This document shows, piece by piece, positions 1-5,830 of a stretch of DNA of 11,895 nt; position 1 is the stretch's first letter; every line of letters starts with the position of its first letter. A program made the position numbers and the translations under genes. The stretch spans positions 1 through 11,895 of the forward strand of contig QOAL01000188.1 in assembly GCA_003978135.1 (NCBI GenBank), written 5' to 3'. The notes below the pieces were generated by a model. The model made no database searches, was not told the DNA's origin, and saw only the letters and a list, made by a program, of their open reading frames with translations. The DNA is from Thermodesulfatator sp. (GTDB lineage Bacteria; Desulfobacterota; Dissulfuribacteria; Dissulfuribacterales; QOAL01).

Positions 1-214
1 TCATTTCTGTGCGTGGGAAAAGCTTGGCTATCTTTCCGTAGTCCATGTTGCCATGTACTGCCTTAACCGGGGCTATAGACCCAAGTTCCTTGATTATGTG
101 CAGTGAGCCGATATCCCCAGCATGCAGAATTAGATCTACACCCTGGAAGATATCAAGGACCTTTTCAGGCAAAGTGCCATGGGTATCCGATATTATGCCT
201 GTTTTCATGTTCAT
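1..214 (-). CDS. Metallophosphoesterase, YfcE/MJ0936-like (partial, C-terminus outside window)
   Basis: This gene was read by reverse-complementing the left edge; it runs off the window at position 1, so only about 70 N-terminal residues are visible. The translation opens MNMKTGIISDTHG. Counting from the second Met (start at 208), it shows the calcineurin-like metallophosphoesterase motifs: D8-x-H10, a G-D32 in LHAGDIG, and the GN54xD block (GNMD). The order and close spacing fit the small YfcE/MJ0936 family, about 150-180 residues, which are metal-dependent phosphodiesterases of mostly unknown physiological substrate. The metal-binding histidines of the second half lie outside the window. 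ATG is possible at 214 or 208, and neither has a clear ribosome binding site. It lies 60 bp downstream of the YkgJ-like gene on the same strand and is probably the third gene of that operon. The family call is firm; the substrate is unknown. Confidence 0.85.
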   Translation of the reverse strand, partial: MNMKTGIISDTHGTLPEKVLDIFQGVDLILHAGDIGSLHIIKELGSIAPVKAVHGNMDYGKIAKLFPRTEM

Positions 215-274
215 GCAGGACAATACAGTTTTAGATTCTATCCCAAGAGTCTGAAAACCAAACGCATTATTTTT

Positions 275-988
275 CTACGATAAAATAGAATATTCCTCAG
301 GCAGCAGTTCAGCCAAGGTAATTTCATCTGCTGACTGACTGCCAAGTCTTCTCATGAAGGACTTGAAACGAATCTTGTCATCAGGGGGCACGATGAAACA
401 AGGAAGCTGCCGATTGGTTTTAATGGTGCCCTCCTGGTCAACTGCCAAATTACCTGCCCTTTCACGTCCTGCAAGGCTCAATGGAATCATGTCCAGCAGG
501 TTTCCATACCAACCCTCCCTGTCAATGTGCTCCAGTATTTGGTAAAGGGCAAGGTTTACCGTGACCAGAAAGGGCGGCATGTTGGCCTGTCCGCCTTCAG
601 TACACACGGTATCAGAGCACATGGCCCGGCATGAAAACGGTCTGTATTCGTAGACAGAGCAAAGACCATTTTCATCCAAAAGGGGGCACGGCTCAAAGGT
701 CTGGGAAGAAGTTTCTTCTGGTATGGCCTTCTGTGCCAGGCACAGTGCTGCTGTCGTGTTTATGGTAGTGCTTGGAATGAAATGATCCTTTTGTCTTTCT
801 TCTTCCATCTTTTTCAGGAGATGCTTATCCATTTTTCCCGACTGGATCAAGTAGTCAGTTTCCAGGCTGGTAGCAGTAACATTCGTGGTACAGCAGACAT
901 GGCAGCCCTTCTGGCAGGCTATTGAAAGGCCATTTGTAAATTCGTCATAAAAATCATAGATGGCCTTCAGGGCCGAAAATCTGGACAC
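275..988 (-). CDS. YkgJ-family cysteine-cluster protein
   Basis: A 237-residue soluble protein with a cysteine pattern typical of the YkgJ (UPF0153) zinc/iron-chelating cluster family. The first block is C25-x3-C29-x2-C32-C33; a second group is C101, C110, C120, C124 and C129, including the conserved stretch CSVYEYRPFSCR. Such cysteines are thought to bind a metal or an Fe-S centre. No biochemical role is firmly assigned to the family, and members often sit next to redox proteins. The start is GTG at 988, chosen because AGGAGG lies six bases upstream. There is no signal peptide or membrane segment. It follows the iron-sulfur protein gene by 53 bp and precedes the metallophosphoesterase by 60 bp, so the three genes probably share a transcript. 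Beyond metal binding the function is unknown. Confidence 0.85.
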   Translation of the reverse strand: MSRFSALKAIYDFYDEFTNGLSIACQKGCHVCCTTNVTATSLETDYLIQSGKMDKHLLKKMEEERQKDHFIPSTTINTTAALCLAQKAIPEETSSQTFEPCPLLDENGLCSVYEYRPFSCRAMCSDTVCTEGGQANMPPFLVTVNLALYQILEHIDREGWYGNLLDMIPLSLAGRERAGNLAVDQEGTIKTNRQLPCFIVPPDDKIRFKSFMRRLGSQSADEITLAELLPEEYSILS

Positions 989-1041
989 TTATGCCTCCTG
1001 TTTACTTTTTTATTTTTTAATGGCCAGTGTTCCATATCAGA

Positions 1042-1785
1042 TCAGAAATTTTCAAATTCTTCTGCCAGAATGCTGCCCTTTAGGCCAATGACAGTTTTCT
1101 TTACCTGGCATGACATGCCTGCCTGTTCAACAGCCTTTTTCAGTATGCCAAGCATTGCCGAACAGCAGGGGACCTCCATTATTACCGTAGAAATACTTTT
1201 TATGGAATTCTTTTCAAAGATTTCCCTGAATTTCTGAACGTACTCTTCCGGGTTGTCAAATTTGGGACAGCCAAGCATTATAACCCTTCCCTCAACAAAA
1301 CGCTGGTGAAAGTCTGGACAGGCCACTGCAACACAGTCTGCAGTTACAAGTATATCTGCATCCTTGAGGAATGGCGCATGAGGTGGGATCAGACGGATCT
1401 GCACAGGCCAGTGTGAAAGGAGCGAATGGACCGGAGACACAGATGCTGGGTTTACTGCATGAAGACTGCCAGGGGCAAGATCCTGGACCTGGCTGGAGGG
1501 ACAACCGCACGCCATGGGCTGGGAGCGGACTTCTGCCTTTTTTGATTGCAGGTATTCTTCTACAGCCTTTTCATCAAAGTCTTCGGCTTCACGTTCAACT
1601 ATTTTCAGAGCTCCCGTAGGGCAGTCACCCATGCAGGCTCCTAGGCCGTCACAATATTTTTCAGCCACGAGCCTGGCCTTTCCGTTTACTATTTCAATGG
1701 CTCCCTCTTCACAGGCGGGTACACACTGGCCGCACCCGTCACAGAGCTCTTCATCTATTTCTATGATTTTTCTCAATATCTTCAT
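1042..1785 (-). CDS. 4Fe-4S iron-sulfur protein, FrdX-like
   Basis: A 247-residue cytoplasmic iron-sulfur protein. The N-terminus is a two-cluster ferredoxin fold. Cluster one has a full set, C15-x2-C18-x2-C21-x3-C25. Cluster two reads CDGLGACMGDCP, with C45, C51 and C55 but Leu48 where the second cysteine is normally found. The C-terminal half has further cysteine motifs: MACGCPSS (C93, C95), CVAVACPDFH (C151, C156), LGCPKFDN (C173) and VPCCSAM (C207, C208). The layout resembles the protein called FrdX, which deltaproteobacteria encode beside hybrid cluster protein under HcpR control; that comparison is from memory. No hcp is visible here. ATG 1785 has AAGGAG seven bases upstream. The gene heads a three-gene minus-strand group, and its promoter region carries a CRP/FNR-type dyad. 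It probably serves as an electron carrier; its partner is unknown. Confidence 0.85.
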   Translation of the reverse strand: MKILRKIIEIDEELCDGCGQCVPACEEGAIEIVNGKARLVAEKYCDGLGACMGDCPTGALKIVEREAEDFDEKAVEEYLQSKKAEVRSQPMACGCPSSQVQDLAPGSLHAVNPASVSPVHSLLSHWPVQIRLIPPHAPFLKDADILVTADCVAVACPDFHQRFVEGRVIMLGCPKFDNPEEYVQKFREIFEKNSIKSISTVIMEVPCCSAMLGILKKAVEQAGMSCQVKKTVIGLKGSILAEEFENF

Positions 1786-1867
1786 TAGATTCTCCTTGTT
1801 ATTTTCAGGAAACTTGTTGTATGCATACCTTCATGGTTTGCCCAGCAGAAGGATAATACAGAATATG

Positions 1868-1873
1868 ATTATC
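1868..1873 (-). promoter_or_regulatory. Candidate -10 box of the iron-sulfur operon
   Basis: Read on the minus strand the bases are GATAAT, five of six matches to TATAAT. Exactly 21 bases separate it from the 16-bp dyad at 1895-1910. If transcription starts near 1861, the dyad centre falls at -41.5, the classic class-II position of a CRP/FNR activator, and the leader is about 75 nt. A 10-bp perfect palindrome, GTATGCATAC, lies in that leader at 1819-1828. The promoter is inferred from spacing only. Confidence 0.45.
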
Positions 1874-1887
1874 CATATCTTCTTAAT

Positions 1888-1919
1888 AACAGGCATTGAC
1901 TTAGGTCAATAAGCCTGTT
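1888..1919. promoter_or_regulatory. CRP/FNR-family (HcpR-like) operator dyad within a larger inverted repeat
   Basis: The core 1895-1910 is ATTGACTTAGGTCAAT, perfect 6-bp arms around TTAG. It is close to the TTGACC-NN-GGTCAA type site I recall for deltaproteobacterial HcpR, with one arm base different, and also resembles the FNR pattern TTGAT-N4-ATCAA. Outer arms AACAGGC (1888-1894) and GCCTGTT (1913-1919) extend it to a 13-bp dyad with a two-base AA bulge. There is no T-tract on either strand, so it is not a terminator. It lies between divergent genes, 26 bases before the plus-strand start (core edge 1910, ATG 1936), where binding could also block rightward transcription. Confidence 0.6.
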
Positions 1920-1935
1920 CGGCAAGGATGACTTC

Positions 1936-3255
1936 ATGGACAAAAGACCTGCTGCCATAAATATCATCTGGCTTGGCATGATACTCATTGCTACTGTTAC
2001 TGCTGCCTACACGGGTACCATGGATGAGGTTACCAAGGCATCCTTTGATTCGGCAAAGGCCGCAGTAACCTTGGCCATCAGCCTCATCGGGCCAATGGCC
2101 CTGTGGCTGGGACTCATGAAGGTAGCTGAAGACGGAGGTCTGTTGACCATCATTGCCCGATGCCTCAAACCTGTAATGACAAGGCTATTTCCAGACGTGC
2201 CTCCAGAACATCCAGCCATGTCAGCCATGATAATGAACATGGCTGCCAATGCCCTGGGCCTTGGAAATGCAGCGACACCCATGGGTATCAAGGCCATGCA
2301 GGAACTGGATGCCCTTTCCACCAGAAGGGGAACTGCCACAAACGCCATGTGTCTTTTTCTCGCAATTAATACGTCCAGTGTGACATTATTGCCCCTGGGT
2401 GTAATTACGGTTAGGGCAGCTGCAAATGCCTCTCATCCTGCTGCCATTCTGCTCCCATCGATATTGGCAACTGCTGTTTCCACTACTGTAGCAATTATTG
2501 CAGCCAAATTTATGGAAAAAAGTGAGCCTGTCCAGGCACTAAGCAGAGATAGCCGGCTTTCCGATAAAGAGCAAAAATCCACCCAGGATGATACGACCAT
2601 GGAAAAGCTTTCTTCCCGGCTTTTTTCAGTTGGTCCAGCAGGACGCGTATTTGTCTGGGCGGCCATTATTGCCTTTATGGCTGCTTCACTGGCAAGGCTT
2701 GTTCAGCATCCCCCGGAGAGCCTTTTCAGTCTGGACAGCGTAAACGCACTTTCAAGCTGGCTCATCCCCGTGCTCATCTGCCTGTTCCTGGTCTTTGGTT
2801 TCATGCGCGGCGTTCCCGTCTACGAAAGCATGACAGAAGGAGCAAAAGAGGGGTTCAATACGGCAGTAAAGATAATACCCTATATGGTGGCCATATTTGT
2901 GGCCATAGGAATGTTGCGGGCAAGCGGTGCCATGGATATTTTCATCAGGCTTCTTGCACCCTTAACCGGTCTTATCGGTATGCCACCAGAAGCCCTTGCC
3001 ATGGCGCTTATGCGCCCCCTTTCTGGCAGCGGGGCCTTTGGCATAATGTCTGAAATCGTAAGCAGCGCACCGGATTCCTACCTTTCCTATCTGGTTTCTG
3101 TAATGCAGGGTTCCACTGAGACCACCTTTTACGTGCTTGCAGTCTATTTTGGAAGCGTCGGCATCAGACAGACCCGCCATGCGCTTCCTGCTGCCTTGTG
3201 TGCCGATGCGGCAGGAATACTTGCATCTGTCTGGATATCGAGACTTTTTTACTAA
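1936..3255 (+). CDS. SpmA-SpmB fusion, nucleoside-recognition (Gate) domain membrane protein
   Basis: A 439-residue polytopic inner-membrane protein in which the two 'spore maturation' proteins SpmA and SpmB, separate in Bacillus, form one chain. The SpmA half is residues 1-195, with the signature around NMAANALGLGNAATP (101-115) and KAMQELDALS. A charged hydrophilic linker covers about 195-230. The SpmB half is about 235-439, with GFMRGVPVYESMTEGAKEGF (288-307), RPLSGSGAFGIMSE (360-373) and GSTETTFYVLAVYFGSVGIR. The Gate/nucleoside-recognition domain is also found in transporters and FeoB, so a transport role is plausible but unproven; outside sporulators the role is unknown. The start at 1936 has AAGGA at 1924-1928, seven bases upstream. 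It is divergent from the iron-sulfur operon and shares the regulatory dyad region with it. Confidence 0.88.
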   Translation: MDKRPAAINIIWLGMILIATVTAAYTGTMDEVTKASFDSAKAAVTLAISLIGPMALWLGLMKVAEDGGLLTIIARCLKPVMTRLFPDVPPEHPAMSAMIMNMAANALGLGNAATPMGIKAMQELDALSTRRGTATNAMCLFLAINTSSVTLLPLGVITVRAAANASHPAAILLPSILATAVSTTVAIIAAKFMEKSEPVQALSRDSRLSDKEQKSTQDDTTMEKLSSRLFSVGPAGRVFVWAAIIAFMAASLARLVQHPPESLFSLDSVNALSSWLIPVLICLFLVFGFMRGVPVYESMTEGAKEGFNTAVKIIPYMVAIFVAIGMLRASGAMDIFIRLLAPLTGLIGMPPEALAMALMRPLSGSGAFGIMSEIVSSAPDSYLSYLVSVMQGSTETTFYVLAVYFGSVGIRQTRHALPAALCADAAGILASVWISRLFY

Positions 3256-3336
3256 TCCAATACACCTGAAAAACCTGTTGGAATCCTTTCAAGCCCCAAA
3301 AAAACCTAGTTTGTGCAGAAAAACACAAAAATCTTG

Positions 3337-3367
3337 TTAACACATCATTAAATATTTCCGATATAGA
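3337..3367 (+). promoter_or_regulatory. Weak candidate promoter for the cytochrome/chemoreceptor operon
   Basis: TTAACA (3337-3342) differs by one base from the -35 consensus, and TATAGA (3362-3367) matches four of six -10 bases. The spacer is 19 bp, longer than ideal. Transcription would begin near 3374, right at the hairpin at 3372-3403. The region is A/T-rich, so this could be chance. Confidence 0.25.
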
Positions 3368-3371
3368 AAAC

Positions 3372-3403
3372 AGTCTGGTCAAGGCGTTGTCGCCCACCAG
3401 GCT
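3372..3403 (+). other. Stem-loop in the leader of the cytochrome gene
   Basis: AGTCTGGT (3372-3379) pairs with ACCAGGCT (3396-3403) over 8 bp with one G-U. Inside, after a small internal loop (CAA opposite C), GGCG (3383-3386) pairs with CGCC (3391-3394) around a TTGT tetraloop. It ends 28 bases before the cytochrome ATG. No T-run follows on the plus strand, so it is unlikely to terminate the SpmA-SpmB gene. A leader role (mRNA stability or control) is possible. I compared it with the c-di-GMP-I riboswitch pattern and do not see that pattern. Confidence 0.45.
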
Positions 3404-3431
3404 AAAACAGAAAATCTGGGGGAAATGAGCA

Positions 3432-3917
3432 ATGCAGAAGAAACACTCATGGTCAGCCGTTGCCATGGTCCTGGTTGCCGGACTTATCACAGCAATCACG
3501 ACTACAGGAAATACATGGGCAGAGCAGGCTAAGTACGTGGGTTCTAACGTTTGCGCTGACTGTCACGAGGAAGAATATAAAAGTTATTCATCCTATGCAA
3601 AGAAGGCCCATTCATTCGAGGCAATTGAAAAGATGAAAAGGCATTTGACAAGTCAGGAGGTCAAAAACTGCTACGGGTGTCATACCACCGGCTATGGCAT
3701 GCCAGGTGGTTTTGTGGATGAAAAGACGACTCCAGACCTCAAAAACGTGGGATGTGAGGTATGTCATGGACCAGGCTCAATCCACGTGGAAACCGAGGAT
3801 GCCGAGGACATCCTTGGTACGGTGGACAAGATCAAGGGTGTATGCAACAAGTGCCACACCAGCGAACGGGTAGAGGCATTCAGTTTTCGTCCCCTGCTCC
3901 ATGGCGGAGCCCATTAA
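3432..3917 (+). CDS. Periplasmic tetraheme cytochrome c
   Basis: A 161-residue exported protein. Residues 1-30 form a Sec signal peptide: basic start (MQKKHSW), hydrophobic core around 8-22, probable cleavage after TWA30. The mature part, about 131 residues, has four CXXCH heme c motifs at C41-H45 (CADCH), C80-H84 (CYGCH), C108-H112 (CEVCH) and C138-H142 (CNKCH). Further histidines (H60, H71, H118, H157) could supply distal ligands. The spacing, with a GYGMPGGF segment after the second heme and CHGPGS at the third, resembles the cytochrome c554-like/multiheme families of Desulfobacterota and Geobacter. It presumably carries electrons in the periplasm; its partners are unknown. ATG 3432 has GGGGGA about nine bases upstream. 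Only 33 bp separate it from the heme-containing chemoreceptor, so the two genes are probably one operon. Confidence 0.93.
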   Translation: MQKKHSWSAVAMVLVAGLITAITTTGNTWAEQAKYVGSNVCADCHEEEYKSYSSYAKKAHSFEAIEKMKRHLTSQEVKNCYGCHTTGYGMPGGFVDEKTTPDLKNVGCEVCHGPGSIHVETEDAEDILGTVDKIKGVCNKCHTSERVEAFSFRPLLHGGAH

Positions 3918-3950
3918 AAAATTTTCCATTTAAAAGGAGCGTTCAAGCCC

Positions 3951-5717
3951 ATGAACTTTTTTAAAAAAATTTCCAATATAAGGGGTATAAGGATAAGGAT
4001 CCTTGCTCCTGTTATCCTATGTTTTATCGCAGGGGCGTCTGTAATGCTTTTCCTCCATGACAGGAGCATGGAAGACATAAGTCATCAGAGCGGACTCAAG
4101 CAAGCAAACACCCTTCTTGAAAGTGTTCGCATGGCCATAGATTTTCCAATGAAGGTTGGAGATGCTGAAGGTGTAAGACGCATACTTACCGGCATGAAAG
4201 ACAGTATCCAGGTGTATGTGGCTGATCACAATGGGCTCATCACCTATGGCCCGACACAGGATACAATAGGAAAAAAACTCCAGGGCGTGCTTCCCGGGAA
4301 AATTTCTCAGCTTGCTGAGAAAACAATCAATTCCGGGTCGTCAAAATCAGTAGTGGACCTGATAAAGGAGGGTGATACCGGAGAAGTTTTTGGAATGAGG
4401 CTCATGAAAAATGAGAAGCAATGTTTTCATTGCCATGGAGCCAGCAGAGACGTACTTGGCATAATGGTGATGAGAAGTGACATTTCTTCCATAGTAAAGG
4501 CTGAAAACAGCAGCATGCATATCATGACGGCCATCATATTTGCTGCCGTACTTCTAGCCATTCCCTTGATCACCTTTATCCTGAACAGAAGTGCCATAAC
4601 CCCTATAAAGAACCTGGCAGAGCGGCTCAAGGAGCTTGCAACCGGCGAAGCAGACCTTACCAAGCAGCTCAATGTTAAAGCAGTAAATTGTTCGGAAATA
4701 ATGAATTGCGGCAAATCAGAATGTCCAAGCTATGGAAAGGACAGCCATTGCTGGTATGAAGCTGGAAGTTATGCCGCGGATATTCACTGTCCCAAGATAC
4801 TGGATGGGACATATTCATCTTGTGACCAGTGCACCGAGGTCTATCAGCGGGCAATTGTTACAGAAGTGGACGAGGCGGCAACCTTTGTAAATGCATTTAT
4901 TGCCAGGACCAGGGAGTTGATCAGGCGCGCCAAGAACAATGCAGTCCAGGTTGGCCGGGAGGCTGACAAGGTAAGCGCGGAATCAGTCCAGATGGCATCG
5001 ATAGCCGAGGACACCAACAGGGATACGGCTCTTCTCCTGAATTCCTCCGAGGTGACTACGGACATGGTGAACAGCGTTGTTTCCGCCATGGAAGAAATGA
5101 ATTTGACTGTAGTGGAAATAGCACAGAATACGAGTAAATCCAGGGAAATGGCCCTGGATGCCAGTGACCGGGCAGCAGAAGCCGAAGATATCATCAAGCA
5201 CCTATCAGAGGTTTCTGACAAGATTGGGGAGATAAGCCAGCTCATCGGTTCCATAGCAGAACAGACAAATCTTCTGGCACTGAATGCCACCATAGAGGCA
5301 GCCAGGGCAGGGGATGCAGGCAAGGGCTTTGCCGTGGTTGCCAACGAGGTAAAGGAGCTTGCCAAACAGACCGGTGACTCGGTAATAGGTATAGATGAAT
5401 CTGTCCAGGGCTTGAAAAACGGTGTAAACAGTGCTGTAGAGTCCATAAGACAGGTAGTTCAGGTAATAGAGAGTCTGTCCGAAATGTCTGAAAGCATAGC
5501 CTCTGCGGTGGAAGAGCAGACAGCCACCACTGCAGAACTCAGCGAAAATGCCCAGAACACGGGCCAGACGGTCATTGATATGACATCCAAGATAAAGGAG
5601 ATTGCCGTATCCAGTGAGAAGGCAAAGACCGGAAGCACGGCAGTAAAAGACGCCTCGGAAGAACTTCAGGTCCTTTTTAAGAAGCTCCAGTCCATGCTTG
5701 GGGAATTCAAGGTGTAG
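3951..5717 (+). CDS. Methyl-accepting chemotaxis protein with c-type heme sensor domain and Cys-rich HAMP insert
   Basis: A 588-residue membrane chemoreceptor. TM1 is at about residues 15-36 and TM2 at about 189-212. The periplasmic domain between them has one heme c motif, CFHCH (C158-H162), just before a [11 protein letters not shown] segment, as in the heme sensors of Geobacter receptors and Desulfovibrio DcrA (family knowledge). After TM2, HAMP helix one and GEADLTKQL (232-240) are followed by a cysteine-rich module (C247, C253, C258, C267, C280, C291, C294) inserted before HAMP helix two (about 303-325). The signalling hairpin is at 422-471, with the tip [20 protein letters not shown] (435-454) that contacts CheA/CheW. 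No CheR/CheB pentapeptide tail is visible. The start ATG 3951 has AGGAG 11 bases upstream. It probably reports redox potential, or gas binding at the heme, to the flagellar or pilus motor. The gene ends 23 bp before a strong terminator. Confidence 0.95.
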   Translation: MNFFKKISNIRGIRIRILAPVILCFIAGASVMLFLHDRSMEDISHQSGLKQANTLLESVRMAIDFPMKVGDAEGVRRILTGMKDSIQVYVADHNGLITYGPTQDTIGKKLQGVLPGKISQLAEKTINSGSSKSVVDLIKEGDTGEVFGMRLMKNEKQCFHCHGASRDVLGIMVMRSDISSIVKAENSSMHIMTAIIFAAVLLAIPLITFILNRSAITPIKNLAERLKELATGEADLTKQLNVKAVNCSEIMNCGKSECPSYGKDSHCWYEAGSYAADIHCPKILDGTYSSCDQCTEVYQRAIVTEVDEAATFVNAFIARTRELIRRAKNNAVQVGREADKVSAESVQMASIAEDTNRDTALLLNSSEVTTDMVNSVVSAMEEMNLTVVEIAQNTSKSREMALDASDRAAEAEDIIKHLSEVSDKIGEISQLIGSIAEQTNLLALNATIEAARAGDAGKGFAVVANEVKELAKQTGDSVIGIDESVQGLKNGVNSAVESIRQVVQVIESLSEMSESIASAVEEQTATTAELSENAQNTGQTVIDMTSKIKEIAVSSEKAKTGSTAVKDASEELQVLFKKLQSMLGEFKV

Positions 5718-5740
5718 CCAAGGCCTCCTCATCGAAGAAT

Positions 5741-5776
5741 AAAAGGCCTGTTCCTTCTATGGGGACAGGCCTTTTT
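5741..5776. terminator. Strong bidirectional rho-independent terminator
   Basis: The left arm 5741-5754 (AAAAGGCCTGTTCC) pairs with 5762-5775 over 14 bp with one G-U; the loop is 7 nt. On the plus strand a T-run (5772-5776) follows the GC-rich part; on the minus strand the A-run 5741-5744 reads as T's. It sits between the convergent chemoreceptor gene (end 5717) and ASKHA gene (end 5831) and can stop both. Confidence 0.92.
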
Positions 5777-5784
5777 AATTGGAA

Positions 5785-5810
5785 CCTGGTATCACGACCA
5801 AGATACCAGG
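5785..5810. repeat. Perfect 9-bp inverted repeat between convergent genes
   Basis: CCTGGTATC (5785-5793) and GATACCAGG (5802-5810) are exact reverse complements around an 8-nt loop. There is no T-tract on either side, so it is not a second intrinsic terminator. It lies in the 3' untranslated part of the arginine/ASKHA transcript, 20 bp after the ASKHA stop codon, and could protect or process the mRNA end. No other copy was noticed in the window. Confidence 0.6.
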
Positions 5811-5830
5811 AGATAATCCGGGAAAAAATC

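Noticed and set aside
45..254. Plus-strand open frame at the left edge
   Set aside because: The opposite strand encodes a clear metallophosphoesterase N-terminus (DTH, HAGD, GNMD motifs) over the same bases.
3256..3431. Possible c-di-GMP (GEMM-I) riboswitch ahead of the cytochrome gene, since such leaders precede cytochrome genes in Geobacter
   Set aside because: The conserved core patterns and the tetraloop-receptor arrangement of that class are not visible; only a two-tier hairpin is present.
4844..5446. Minus-strand open frame (200 codons) opposite the chemoreceptor
   Set aside because: It is the shadow of the repetitive signalling helices; its Ser/Ala-rich product has no family features.
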